This document shows positions 10,817-23,687 of a DNA stretch of 64,000 nucleotides, in pieces. Made by a program: the position numbers and the translations under genes. Source of the DNA: Rhipicephalus microplus (taxonomy: Eukaryota; Arthropoda; Arachnida; Ixodida; Ixodidae); the NCBI RefSeq assembly GCF_043290135.1, contig NW_027464805.1, positions 1-64,000 of the forward strand, written 5' to 3'. The notes beneath the pieces were generated by a model. It worked only from the letters and a program-made list of their open reading frames with translations, had not been told where the DNA came from and did not search any database. How positions within the stretch are numbered: the stretch's first letter is position 1; every line of letters begins with the position of its first letter.

Positions 10817-11490
10817 TATGAACCGTCGTAAAACCGCATTAAACAATGTCACTTAGTGAGATGCAGTGTTTTTCACCTTTACAAGTTGGGAACTGTGATA
10901 TCTAATGTGAAAGCGCTTGAAACCGTCGTAATGTTGTAGAAAGCAATGTAAAGTAGCGAGTAAAACGTTTTCTAACGATAGAAGTGCGAAGGTTATGTTA
11001 GGTTGAGTTATGTTAGTTTAAGCTAGGTAGCGTCGTGAAACTACCAAAAACAACGTCATCTAACGAGATAGTGTTGTTTTATTGCGAGTACGAAACTGCG
11101 ATAGGTGAAATGTTGTGAAAGCACACAAAACGCAATGAACAAGCCAAATACTGCGTGTTGTACCGTTACAAGTGCGAAACTGCTATGTTGTGATATTCTC
11201 GTTGAAGCGCATGCAAGCATCGTGAAATCTTAAAGAACGATGTCATTTAGCGAGATACAGCGTTCTGTACTGCAATAAGTTGGTGAAAAACTGTGAGGTT
11301 ATGCAAATATCCTAATTGTGAACGAAACAGTGTAATAGAGCGTTTTTAATACAAGTGCGAATGTTAGGTTAGGTCAAGATATGAACCGTCGTAAAACCGC
11401 ATTAAACAATGTCACTTAGTGAGATGCAGTGTTTTTCACCATTACAAGTCGGGAACTGCGATATCTAATGTGAAAGCGCTTGAAAACGTC

Positions 11491-11620
11491 GTTAGGTTAG
11501 GTTAGGTTAGGTTAGGTTTGGTTAGGTTAGGTTAGGTTAGGTCAGCTTAGGGTATGTTAGGTAAGGTTTGGTTAGGGTAGGTTAGGTTAGGTTGGGTTAG
11601 GTAAGGTTAGGTTAGGTTAA
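11491..11620 (+). repeat. Short TTAGG tract, chimeric type
   Basis: Begins like the long tracts at 7095 and 10102 (GGTCAGCTTAGGGTATG), then ends like the GGGATG-type short tracts with GAACCGCGCTAAAACC after it, suggesting an internal deletion of a long tract. Confidence 0.88.
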
Positions 11621-12841
11621 GATATGAACCGCGCTAAAACCGCATTAAACAATGTCACTTAGTGAGATGCTGTGTTTTTCACCATTACAAGTCGGGAACT
11701 GCGATATCTAATGTGAAAGCGCATGAAACCGTCGTAATCTTGTAGAAAACATTGTAAAGTAGCGAATAAAACGTTTTCTAACGATAGAAGTGCGAAGGTT
11801 CGGTTAGTTTGAGCTAGGTAGCGTCGTGAAACCACCAAAAACGATGTCATCTAACGAGATAGTGTTGTTTTATTGCGAGTACGAAACTGCGATAGGTGAA
11901 ATATTGGGAAAGCACACAAAATGGCATGAACTAGCCATATACTGCGTCTTGTGCCGTTACAAGTGCGAAACTGCTTTATTGTGATATTCTCGTTAAAGCG
12001 CATGCAAGTATCTTGAAACCTTAAAGAACGATGTCATTTAGCGAGATACAGCGTTCTGTACTGTAATAAGTTGGTGAGAAACTGTGAGGTCAAGCAAATA
12101 TCGTAATTGTGAACGAAACAGTGTAATTGAGCGTATCTAGATACAAGTGCGAATGTTAGGTTAGGTTGAGATATCAACCGTCGTAAAACCGCATTAAACA
12201 ATGTCACTTAGTGAGATGTAGTGTTTTTCAACATTACAAGTCGGGAACTACGATATCTAATGTGAAAGCGCATGAAACCGTCGTAATCTTGTAGAAAACA
12301 TTGTAAAGTTGCGAGTAAAACGTTTTCTAACGATAGAAGTGCGAAGGTTAGCTTGAGTTATGTTAGTTTAAGCTATGTAGCGTCGTGAGACCACCAAAAA
12401 GAACGTCATCTAACGAGATAGTGTTGTTTTATTGCGAGTACGAAACTGCGATAGGTAAAATGTTGTGAAAGCACACAAAACGGCATGAACAAGCCAAATA
12501 CTGCGTGTTCTACCGTTACAAGTGCGAAACTGCTATATTGTGATATTCTCGTTAAAGCGCATGCAAGCATCGTGAAACCTTAAAGAACAATGTCATTTAG
12601 CGAGATACAGCGTTCTGTACTGCAATAAGTTGGTGAAAAACTGTGAGGTTATGCAAATATCGTAATTGTGAACGAGACAGTGTAATAGAGCGTTTTTCAA
12701 CACAAGTACGAATGTTAGGTTAGGTTAAGATATGAACCGTCGTAAAACCGCATTAAACAATGTCACTAAGTGAGATGCAGTGTTTTTCACCATTACAAGT
12801 CGGGAACTGCGATATCTAATGTGAAAGCGCTTGCAAACGTC

Positions 12842-12953
12842 GTTAGGTTAGGTTAGGTTAGGTTAGGTTAGGTTACGTTAGGTTAGGTTAGGTTAGGTTA
12901 GGTTATGTTAGGTTAGGTTGGGTTAGGTTAGGTTAGGTTACGTTAGGTTAAGG
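12842..12953 (+). repeat. Short TTAGG tract
   Basis: Counterpart of the tract at 1515, slightly shorter and without its TTTGG variant. Confidence 0.9.
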
Positions 12954-14185
12954 TATGAACCGTCGTAAAACCGCATTAAACAATGTCACTTAGTGAGATG
13001 CAGTGTTTTTCACCTTTACAAGTTGGGAACTGCGATATCTAATGTGAAAGCGCTTGAAACCGTCGTAATGTTCCAGAAAGCAATGTAAAGTAGCGAGTAA
13101 AACGTTTTCTAACGATAGAAGTGCGAAGGTTATGTTAGGTTGAGTTATGTTAGTTTAAGCTAGGTAGCGTCGTGAAACCACCAAAAACGACGTCATCTAA
13201 CGAGATAGTGTTGTTTTATTGCGAGTATTAAACTGCGATAGGTGAAATGTTGTGAAAGCACACAAAACGGCATGAACAAGCCAAATACTGCGTGTTCTAC
13301 CGTTACAAGTGCGAAACTGCTATATTGTGTTATTCTCGTTAAAGCGCATGCAAGCATCGTGAAACCTTAAAGAACAATGTCATTTAGCGAGATACAGCGT
13401 TCTGTACTGCAATAAGTTGGTGCACAACGTTGAGGTTATGCAAATATCGTAATTGTGAACGAAACAGTGTAATAGAGCGTTTTTCAATACAAGTACGAAT
13501 GTTAGGTTAGGTTGACATATCAACCATCGTAAAACCGCATTAAACAATGTCACTTAGTGAGATGTAGTGTTTTTCAACATTACAAGTCGGGAACTACGAT
13601 ATCTAATGTGAAAGCGCATGAAACCGTCGTAATCTTGTAGAAAACATTGTAAAGTTGCGAGTAAAACGTTTTCTAACGATAGAAGTGCGAAGGTTAGCTT
13701 GAGTTATGTTAGTTTAAGCTATGTAGCGTCGTGAGACCACCAAAAAGGACGTCATCTAACGAGATAGTGTTGTTTTATTGCATGTACGAAACTGCAATAG
13801 GTGAAATGTTGTGAAAGTACACAAAACGGCATGAACAAGCCAAATACTGCGTGTTCTACCGTTACAAGTGCGAAACTGCTATATTGTGATATTCTCGTTA
13901 AAGCGCATGCAAGCATCGTGAAACCTTAAAGAACAATGTCATTTAGCGAGATACAGCGTTCTGTACTGCAATAAGTTGGTGAAAAACTGTGAGGTTATGC
14001 AAATATCGTAATTGTGAACGAAACAGTGTAATAGAGCGTTTTTCAATACAAGTACGAATGTTAGGTTAGGTTAAGATATGAACCGTCGTAAAACCGCACT
14101 AAACAATGTCACTTAGTGAGATGCAGTTTTTCACCATTACAAGTCGGGAACTGCGATATCTAATGTGAAAGCGCTTGCAAACGTC

Positions 14186-14312
14186 GTTAGGTTAGGTTAG
14201 GTTAGGTTAGGTTAGGTTACGTTAGGTTAGGTTTGGTTAGGTTAGGTTAGGTTAGGTTAGGTTATGTTAGGCTAGGTTGGGTTAGGTTAGGTTAGGTTAC
14301 GTTAGGTTAAGG
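14186..14312 (+). repeat. Short TTAGG tract
   Basis: Has TTACG, TTTGG, TTATG and a private GGCTAGG; followed by CCGCAATAAAC. Confidence 0.9.
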
Positions 14313-16100
14313 TATGAACCGTCGTAAAACCGCAATAAACAATGTCACTTAGTGAGATGCAGTGTTTTTCACCTTTACAAGTTGGGAACTGCGATATCTA
14401 ATGTGAAAGCGCTTGAAACCGTCGTAATGTTGCAGAAAGCAATGTAAAGTAGCGAGTAAAACGTTTTCTAACGATAGAAGTGCGAAACTTAGGTTATGTT
14501 AGTTTAAGCTAGGTAGCGTCGTGAAACCACCAAAAACGACGTCATCTAACGAGATAGTGTTGTTTTATTGCGAGTACGAAACTGCGATAGGTAAAATGTT
14601 GTGAAAGCACACAAAACGGCATGAACAAGCCAAATACTGCGTGTTGTACCGTTACAAGTGCGAAACTGCTATGTTTTGACATTCTCGGTAAAGCGCATGC
14701 AAGTATCGTGAAACCTTAAAGAACGATGTCATTTAGCGAGATACAGCGTTCTGTACTGTAATAAGTTGGTGAGAAACTGTGAGGTCAAGCAAATATCCTA
14801 ATTGTGCACGAAACAGTGTAATAGAGCGTTTTTTAATGCAAGTGCGAATGTTAGGTTAGGTTAAGATATGAACCATCGTAAAGCCGCATTAAACAATGTC
14901 ACTTAGTGAGATGCAGTGTTTTTCACCTTTACAAGTTGGGAACTGTGATATCTAATGTGAAAGCGCTTGAAACCGTCGTAATGTTGTAGAAAGCAATGTA
15001 AAGTAGCGAGTAAAACGTTTTCTAACGATAGAAGTGCGAAGGTTATGTTAGGTTGAGTTATGTTAGTTTAAGCTAGGTAGCGTCGTGAAACTACCAAAAA
15101 CAACGTCATCTAACGAGATAGTGTTGTTTTATTGCGAGTACGAAACTGCGATAGGTGAAATGTTGTGAAAGCACACAAAACGGCATGAACAAGCCAAATA
15201 CTGCGTGTTGTACCGTTACAAGTGCGAAACTGCTATGTTGTGATATTCTCGTTAAAGCGCATGCAAGCATCGTGAAACCTTAAAGAACGATGTCATTTAG
15301 CGAGATACAGCGTTCTGTACTGCAATAAGTAGGTGAAAAACTGTGAGGTTTTGCAAATATCCTAATTGTGCACGAAACAGTGTAATAGAGCGTTTTTTAA
15401 TGCAAGTGCGAATGTTAGGTTAGGTTAAGATATGAACCGTCGTAAAGCCGCATTAAACAATGTCACTTAGTGAGATGCAGTGTTTTTCACCTTTACAAGT
15501 TGGGAACTGCGATATCTAATGTGAAAGCGCATGAAACCGTCGTAATCTTGTAGAAAACATTGTAAAGTGGTGAGTAAAACGTTTTCTAACGATAGAAGTG
15601 CGAAGGTTAGGTTAGGTTAGGTTAGTTTAAGCTAGGTAGCGTCGTGAAACTACCAAAAACGACGTCATCTAACGAGATAGTGTTGTGTTATTGCGAGTAT
15701 TAAACTGCGATAGGTGAAATGTTGTGAAAGCACACAAAACGGAATGAACAAGCCAAATACTGCGTGTTCTACCGTTACAAGTGCGAAACTGCTATATTGT
15801 GATATTCTCGTTAAAGCGCATGCAAGCATCGTGAAACCTTAAAAAACAATGTCATTTAGGAAGATACAGCGTTCTGTACTGCAATAAGTTGGTGAGAAAC
15901 TGTGAGGTCAAGCAAATATCGTAATTGTGAACGAAACAGTGTAATTGAGCGTATCTAGATACAAGTGCGAATGTTAGGTTAGGTTGAGATATCAACCGTC
16001 GTAAAACCGCATTAAACAATGTCACTTAGTGAGATGCAGTGTTTTTCACCATTAAAAGTGGGGAACTGCGATATCTAATGTGAAAGCGCTTGCAACCGTC

Positions 16101-16776
16101 GTTAGGTTAGGTTAGGTTAGGTTAGGTTAGGTTTGGTTAGGTTAGGTTAGGTTAGGTTAGGTTAGATTAGGTTAGGTTGGGTTGAGTTGGGTTAGGTTAG
16201 GTTAGGTTAGGTTAGGTTAGGTTGGGTTAGGTTAGGTTAGGTTAGGTTACGTTAGGTTAGGTTAGGTTACGTTAGGTTAGGTTAGGTTAGGTTACGTTAG
16301 GTTAGGTTAGGTTAGGTAAGGATAATTTGGTTAGGTTAGGTTAGGTTAGGTTAGGTTAGGTTAGGTTGGGTTGGGTGTTGTTGGGTTGGGTTGGGTTGGG
16401 TTAGGTTGGGTTAGGTTAGGTTAGGTTACGTTAGGCTAGGTTAGGTTAGGTTAGGTTACGTTAGGTAATGTTAGGTTAGGTTAGGTTACGTTAGGTTAGG
16501 TTAGGTCAGGTAAGGTTAGGTTACGTTAGAATAGGTTAGGTTAGGTTAGGTTACGTTAGGTTAGGTTAGGTTAGGTTAGGTTTGGTTAGGTTAGGTTAGG
16601 TTAACTTAGGTTAGGTTAGATTGGGTTGGGTTGGGTTAGGTTGGGTTAGGTTAGGTTAGGTTAGGTTGGGTTAGGTTAGTTTAGGTTAGGTTAGGTTAGG
16701 TTGGGTCGCGTTGGGTTAGGTTAGGTTAGGTTAGGTAAGGTTAGGTTAGGTTAGGTTAGGTTACGTTAGGTTATGG
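16101..16776 (+). repeat. Long TTAGG tract (about 676 bp)
   Basis: Subtype with TTAACTTAGG, GGTCGCG and a TTATGGTATGAACCATCG exit; the same subtype recurs at 29665 and 51276. Confidence 0.92.
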
Positions 16777-18010
16777 TATGAACCATCGTAAAACCGCATT
16801 AAACAATGTCACTTAGTGAGATGCAGTGTTTTTCACCTTTACAAGTTGGGAACTGTGATATCTAATGTGAAAGCGCTTGAAACCGTCGTAATGTTGTAGA
16901 AAGCAATGTAAAGTAGCGAGTAAAACGTTTTCTAACGATAGAAGTGCGAAGGTTATGTTAGGTTGAGTTATGTTATTTTAAGCTAGGTAGCGTCGTGAAA
17001 CTACCAAAAACAACGTCATCTAACGAGATAGTGTTGTTTTATTGCGAGTACGAAACTGCGATAGGTGAAATGTTGTGAAAGCACACAAAATGGCATGAAC
17101 AAGCCAAATACTGCGTGTTGTACCGTTACAAGTGCGAAACTGCTATGTTGTGATATTCTCGTTAAAGCGCATGCAAGCATCGTGAAACCTTAAAGAACGA
17201 TGTCATTTAGCGAGATACAGCGTTCTGAACTGTAATAAGTTGGTGAGAAACTGTGAGGTCAAGCAAATATCGTAATTGTGAACGAAACAGTGTAATTGAG
17301 CGTATTTAGATACAAGTGCGAATGTTAGGTTAGGTTGAGATATCAACCGTCGTAAAACCGCATTAAACAATGTCACTTAGTGAGATGTAGTGTTTTTCAA
17401 CATTACAAGTCGGGAACTACGATATCTAATGTGAAAGCGCATGAAACCGTCGTAATCTTGTAGAAAACAGTGTAAAGTTGCGAGTAAAACGTTTTCTAAC
17501 GATAGAAGTGCGAAGGTTAGCTTGAGTTATGTTAGTTTAAGCTATGTAACGTCGTGAGACCACCAAAAAGGACGTCAACTAACGAGATAGCGTTGTTTTA
17601 TTGCATGTACGTAACTGCAATAGGTGAAATGTTGTGAAAGTACACAAAACGGCTTGAACAAGCCAGATACTGCGTGTTGTACCGTTACAAGTGCGAAACT
17701 GCTATAATGTGATATTCTTGTTAAAGCGCATGCAAGCATCGTGAAACCTTAAAGAACGATGTCATTTAGCGAGATACAGCGTTCTGTACTGCAATAAGTT
17801 GGTGAAAAACTGTGAGGTTATGCAAATATCGTAATTGTGAACGAAACAGTGTAATAGAGCGTTTTTCCATACAAGTACGAATGTTAGGTTAGGTTAAGAT
17901 ATGAACCGTCGTAAAACCGCATTAAACAATGTCACTTAGTGAGATGCAGTGTTTTTCACCATTACAAGTCGGGAACTGCGATATCTAATGTGAAAGCGCT
18001 TGCAAACGTC

Positions 18011-18125
18011 GTTAGGTTAGGTTAGGTTAGGTTAGGTTACGTTAGGTTAGGTTTGGTTAGGTTAGGTTAGGTTTGGTTATGTTAGGTTAGGTTGGGTTAG
18101 GTTAGGTTAGGGTAGGTTAGGTTAA
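18011..18125 (+). repeat. Short TTAGG tract
   Basis: Contains GGTTTGGTTATG and TAGGGTAGG; recurs at 31582 and 53191. Confidence 0.9.
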
Positions 18126-19360
18126 GATATGAACCGCGCTAAAACCGCATTAAACAATGTCACTTAGTGGGATGCAGTGTTTTTCACCTTTACAAGTTGG
18201 GAACTGCGATATCTAATGTGAAATCGCTTGAAACCGTCGTAATGTTGTAGAAAGCAATGTAAAGTAGCGAGTAAAACGTTTTCTAACGATAGAAGTGCGA
18301 AGGTTATGTTAGGTTGAGTTATGTTAGTTTAAGCTAGGTAGCGTCGTGAAACCACCAAAAACGACGTCATCTAACGAGATAGTGTTGTTTATTGCGAGTA
18401 CGAAACTGCGATAGGTGAAATGTTGTGAAAGCACACAAAACGGCATGAACAAGCCAAATACTGCGTGTTGTACCGTTACAAGTGCGAAACTGCTATGTTG
18501 TGACATTCTCGGTAAAGCGCATGCAAGTATCGTGAAACCTTAAAGAACGATGCCATTTAGCGAGATACAGCGTTCTGTACTGTAATAAGTTGGTGAGAAA
18601 CTGTGAGGTCAAGCAAATATCGTAATTGTGAACGAAACAGTGTAATTGAGCGTCTTTAGATACAAGTGCGAATGTTAGGTTAGGTTGACATATCAACCAT
18701 CGTAAAACCGCATTAAACAATGTCACTTAGTGAGATGTAGTGTTTTTCAACATTACAAGTCGGGAACTACGATATCTAATGTGAAAGCGCATGAAACCGT
18801 CGTAATCTTGTAAAAAACATTGTAAAGTGGCGAGTAAAACGTTTTCTAACGATAGAAGTGCGAAGGTTAGGTTAGGTTAGGTTAGTTTAGGCTAGGTAGC
18901 GTCGTGAAACTACCAAAAACGACGTCATCTAAAGAGATAGTGTTGTTTTATTGCGAGTATTAAACTGCGATAGGTGAAATGTTGTGAAAGCACACAAAAC
19001 GGCATGAACAAGCCAAATACTGCGTGTTTTACCGTTACAAGTGCGAAACTGCTATATTGTGATATTCTCGTTAAAGCGCATGCAAGCATCGTGAAACCTT
19101 AAAGAACAATGTCATTTAGCGAGATACAGCGTTCTGTACAGCAATAAGTTGGTGAAAAACTGTGAGGTTATGCAAATATCGTAATTGTGAACGAAACAGT
19201 GTAATAGAGCGTTTTTCAATACAAGTACGAATGTTAGGTTAGGTTAAGATATGAACCGTCGTAAAACCGCATTAAACAATGTCACTTAGTGACATGCAGT
19301 GTTTTTCACCATTACAAGTCGGGAACTGCGATATCTAATGTGAAAGCGCTTGCAAACGTC

Positions 19361-19497
19361 GTTAGGTTAGGTTAGGTTAGGTTAGGTTAGGTTAGGTTAG
19401 GTTAGGTTACGTTAGGTTAGGTTTGGTTAGGTTAGGTTAGGTTAGGTTATGTTAGGTTAGGTTGGGTTAGGATAGGTTAGGTTACGTTAGGTTAAGG
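19361..19497 (+). repeat. Short TTAGG tract
   Basis: Opens with a run of about eight uninterrupted TTAGG and has GGATAGG near its end; recurs at 32931 and 54541. Confidence 0.9.
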
Positions 19498-20728
19498 TAT
19501 GAACCGTTGTAAAACCGCAATAAACAATGTCACTTAGTGAGATGCAGTGTTTTTCACCTTTACAAGTTGGGAACTGCGATATCTAATGTGAAAGCGCTTG
19601 AAACCGTCGTAATGTTGTAGAAAGCAATGTAAAGTAGCGAGTAAAACGTTTTCTAACGATAGAAGTGCGAAGGTTATGTTAGGTTGAGTTATGTTAGTTT
19701 AAGCTAGGTAGCGTCGTGAAACCACCAAAAACGACGTCATCTAACGAGATAGTGTTGTTTTATTGCGAGTACGAAACTGCGATAGGTAAAATGTGAAAGC
19801 ACACAAAACGGCATGAACAAGCCAAATACTGCGTGTTGTACCGTTACAAGTGCGAAACTGCTATGTTTTGACATTCTCGGTAAAGCGCATGCAAGTATCG
19901 TGAAACCTTAAAGAACGATGTCATTTAGCGAGATACAGCGTTCTGTACTGTAATAAGTTGGTGAGAAACTGTGAGGTCAAGCAAATATCGTAATTGTGAA
20001 CGAAACAGTGTAATTGAGCGTCTTTAGATACAAGTGCGAATGTTAGGTTAGGTTGACATATCAACCGTCGTAAAACCGCATTAAACAATGTCACTTAGTG
20101 AGATGTAGTGTTTTTCAACATTACAAGTCGGGAACTACGATATCTAATGTGAAAGCGCATGAAACCGTCGTAATCTTGTAGAAAACATTGTAAAGTTGCG
20201 AGTAAAACGTTTTCTAACGATAGAAGTGCGAAGGTTAGGTTAGGTTAGGTTAGTTTAAGCTAGGTAGCGTCGTGAAACTACCAAAAACGACGTCATCTAA
20301 CGAGATAGTGTTGTTTTATAGCGAGTATTAAACTGCGATAGGTGAAATGTTGTGAAAGCACACAAAACGGCATGAACAAGCCAAATACTGCGTGTTCTAC
20401 CGTTACAAGTGCGAAACTGCTATATTGTGATATTCTCGTTAAAGCGCATGCAAGCATCGTGAAACCTTAAAGAACAATGTCATTTAGCGAGATACAACGT
20501 TCTGTACTGCAATAAGTTGGTGAAAAACTGTGAGTTTATGCAAATATGGTAATTGTGAACAAAACAGTGTAATAGAGCGTTTTTAGATACAAGTGCGAAT
20601 GTTAGGTTAGGTTAAGATATGAACCGTCGTAAAACCGCATTAAACAATGTCAATTAGTGAGATGCAGTGTTTTTCACTATTAAAAGTCGGGAACTGCGAT
20701 ATCTAATGTGAAAGCGCTTGCAACCGTC

Positions 20729-21394
20729 GTTAAGTTAGGTTAGGTTAGGTTTTGTTAGGTTAGGTTAGGTTAGGTTAGGTTAGATTAGGTTAGGTTGGGT
20801 TGAGTTGGGTTAGGTTAGGTTAGGTTAGGTTGGGTTAGGTTAGGTTAGGTTAGGTTACGTTAGCTTAGGTTAGGTTACGTTAGGTTAGGTTAGGTTAGGT
20901 TAGGTTACGTTAGGTTAGGTTAGGTTAGGTAAGGATAATTTGGTTAGGTTAGGTAAGGTTAGGTTAGGTTAGGTTAGGTTGGGTTGGGTGTTGTTGGGTT
21001 GGGTTGGGTTGGGTTAGGTTGGGTTAGGTTAGGTTAGGTTACGTTAGGTTAGGTTAGGTTAGGTTACGTTAGGTTATGTTAGGTTAGGTTAGGTTAGGTT
21101 ACGTTAGGTTAGGTTAGGTCAGGAAAGGTTAGGTTACGTTAGAATAGGTTAGGTTAGGTTAGGTTACGTTAGGTTAGGTTAAGTTAGGTTAGGTTAGGTT
21201 AGGTTAGGTTTGGTTAGGTTAGCTTAGGTTAGGTTAGGTTGGGTTGGGTTGGGTTAGGTTAGGTTAGGTTAGGTTAGGTTGGGTTAGGTTAGTTTAGGTT
21301 AGGTTAGGTTAGGTTAGGTTGGGTTGGGTTGGGTTAGGTTAGGTTAGGTTAGGTAAGGTTAGGTTAGGTTAGGTTAGGTTACGTTAGGTTAAGG
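20729..21394 (+). repeat. Long TTAGG tract (about 666 bp)
   Basis: Opens with TTAAGTTAGG and has TTTTG and GGTCAGGAAAGG variants; recurs with equal length at 34299. Confidence 0.92.
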
Positions 21395-22068
21395 TATGAA
21401 CCGTCGTAAAACCGCATTAAACAATGTCACTTAGTGAGATGCAGTGATTTCACCTTTACAGGTTGGGAACTGTGATATCTAATGTGAAAGCGCTTGAAAC
21501 CGTCGTATTGTTGTAGAAAGCAATGTAAAGTAGCGAGTAAAACGTTTTCTAACGATAGAAGTGCGAAGGTTATGTTAGGTTGAGTTATGTTAGTTTAAGC
21601 TAGGTAGCGTCGTGAAACTACCAAAAACAACGTCATCTAACGAGATAGTGTTGTTTTATTGCGAGTACGAAACTGCGATAGGTGAAATGTTGTGAAAGCA
21701 CACAAAACGGCATGAACAAGCCAAATACTGCGTGTTGTACCGTTACAAGTGCGAAACTGCTATGTTGTGATATTCTCGTTAAAGCGCATGCAAGCATCGT
21801 GAAACCTTAAAGAACGATGTCATTTAGCGAGATACAGCGTTCTGTACTGCAATAAGTTGGTCAAAAACTGTGAGGTTATGCAAATATCCTAATTGTGAAC
21901 GAAACAGTGTAATAGAGCGTTTTTTAATACAAGTGCGAATGTTAGGTTAGGTTAAGATATGAACCGTCGTAAAACCGCATTAAACAATGTCACTTAGTGA
22001 GATGCAGTGTTTTTCACCATTACAAGTCGGGAACTGCGATATCTAATGTGAAAGCGCTTGCAAACGTC

Positions 22069-22232
22069 GTTAGGTTAGGTTAGGTTAGGTTAGGTTAGGT
22101 TACGTTAGGTTAGGTTAGGTTAGGTTTGGTTAGGTAAGGTTAGGTTAGGTTAGGTTAGGGATGTTAGGTAAGGTTTGGTTAGGTTAGGTTAGGTTAGGTT
22201 AGGTTGGGTTAGGTAAGGTTAGGTTAGGTTAA
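22069..22232 (+). repeat. Short TTAGG tract, GGGATG type, first of a pair
   Basis: First of two tracts in unit 21673-22731, separated by a truncated B with TAATGCGAAAGCGC. Confidence 0.9.
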
Positions 22233-22345
22233 GATATGAACCGCGCTAAAACCGCATTAAACAATGTCACTTAGTGAGATGCTGTGTTTTTCACCATTAC
22301 AAGTCGGGAACTGCGATATCTAATGCGAAAGCGCTTGCAAACGTC

Positions 22346-22455
22346 GTTAGGTTAGGTTAGGTTAGGTTAGGTTAGGTTAGGTTAGGTTTGGTTAGGTTAG
22401 GTTAGGTTAGGTTATGTTAGGTTAGGTTGGGTTAGGTTAGGTTAGGTTAGGTTAA
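22346..22455 (+). repeat. Short TTAGG tract, second of a pair
   Basis: Second tract of the same unit; one TTAGG longer than its counterpart at 35916. Confidence 0.9.
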
Positions 22456-23687
22456 GATATGAACCGCGCTAAAACCACATTAAACAATGTCACTTAGTGA
22501 GATGCAGTGTTTTTCACCTTTACAAGTTGGGAACTGCGATATCTATTGTGAAAGCGCATGAAACCGTCGTAATCTTGTAGAAAACATTGTAAAGTGGTGA
22601 GTAAAACGTTTTCTAACGATAGAAGTGCGAAGGTTAGGTTAGGTTAGGTTAGTTTAAGCTAGGTAGCGTCGTGAAACTACCAAAAACGACGTCATCTAAC
22701 GAGATAGTGTTGTTTTATAGCGAGTATTAAACTGCGATAGGTGAAATGTTGTGAAAGCACACAAAACGGCATGAACAAGCCAAATACTGCGTGTTCTACC
22801 GTTACAAGTGCGAAACTGCTATATTGTGATATTCTCGTTAAAGCGCATGCAAGCATCGTGAAACCTTAAAGAACAATGTCATTTAGCGAGATACAACGTT
22901 CTGTACTGCAATAAGTTGGTGAAAAACTGTGAGGTTATGCAAATATTGTAATTGTGAACAAAACAGTGTAATAGAGCGTTTTTAGATACAAGTGCGAATG
23001 TTAGGTTAGGTTAAGATATGAACCGTCGTAAAACCGCATTAAACAATGTCACTTAGTGAGATGTAGTGTTTTTCAACATTACAAGTCGGGAACTACGATA
23101 TCTAATGTGAAAGCGCATGAAACCGTCGTAATCTTGTAGAAAACATTGTAAAGTGGTGAGTAAAACGTTTTCTAACGATAGAAGTGCGAAGGTTAGGTTA
23201 GGTTAGGTTAGTTTAAGCTAGGTAGCGTCGTGAAATTACCAAAAACGACGTCATCTAACGAGATAGTGTTGTTTTATAGCGAGTATTAAACTGCGATAGG
23301 TGAAATGTTGTGAAAGCACACAAAACGGCATGAACAAGCCAAATACTGCGTGTTCTACCGTTACAAGTGCGAAACTGCTATATTGTGATATTCTCGTTAA
23401 AGCGCATGCAAGCATCGTGAAACCTTAAAGAACAATGTCATTTAGCGAGATACAACGTTCTGTACTGCAATAAGTTGGTGAGAAACTGTGAGGTTATGCA
23501 AATATGGTAATTGTGAACAAAACAGTGTAATAGAGCGTTTTTAGATACAAGTGCGAATGTTAGGTTAGGTTAAGATATGAACCGTCGTAAAACCGCATTA
23601 AACAAATGTCAATTAGCTAGATGCAGTGTTTTTCACCATTAAAAGTCGGGAACTGCGATATCTAATGTGAAAGCGCTTGCAACCGTC

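Larger units (their letters stand above)
8079..11095 (+). repeat. 3.0-kb three-unit block, second copy
   Basis: Units of 820, 807 and 1390 bp, directly following the first copy. It is 10 bp longer because the long tract at about 10.7 kb has two more TTAGG repeats. Few substitutions separate the copies, for example GAACGAAGCAG at about 9123. Confidence 0.9.
1..11886 (+). repeat. Super-repeat 1 (13 units, 11.9 kb), most diverged copy
   Basis: Starts with the marker unit that carries AAATATTGGGAAAGC and ATGAACTAGCC. Unit starts: 1, 560, 1119, 1911, 3237, 3796, 5072, 5892, 6699, 8079, 8899, 9706, 11096. Long tracts lie in the units at 1911, 3796, 6699 and 9706. It differs in unit order from the later super-repeats: it has two plain 559-bp units at the start where super-repeat 2 has one, and units 5072-8078 are repeated as 8079-11095. 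If the window begins inside a larger array, position 1 is a true unit edge only by coincidence of the cut. Confidence 0.85.

Noticed and set aside
11659..11850. Minus-strand open frame of 63 codons, recurring at 25182, 38727, 46793 and 57383
   Set aside because: It is the reverse complement of monomers B and C, repeats only because the super-repeat repeats, has no recognisable domain, and is opened or closed by single-base differences between copies.
18324..18506. Minus-strand open frames of 60 and 77 codons here and at 31894 and 53504, with similar 60-, 68- and 80-codon frames at 26683, 27246, 28674 and their copies
   Set aside because: They all lie in the satellite, overlap each other, and the same satellite positions are interrupted by stops in other units. 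There is no sign of selection for coding.
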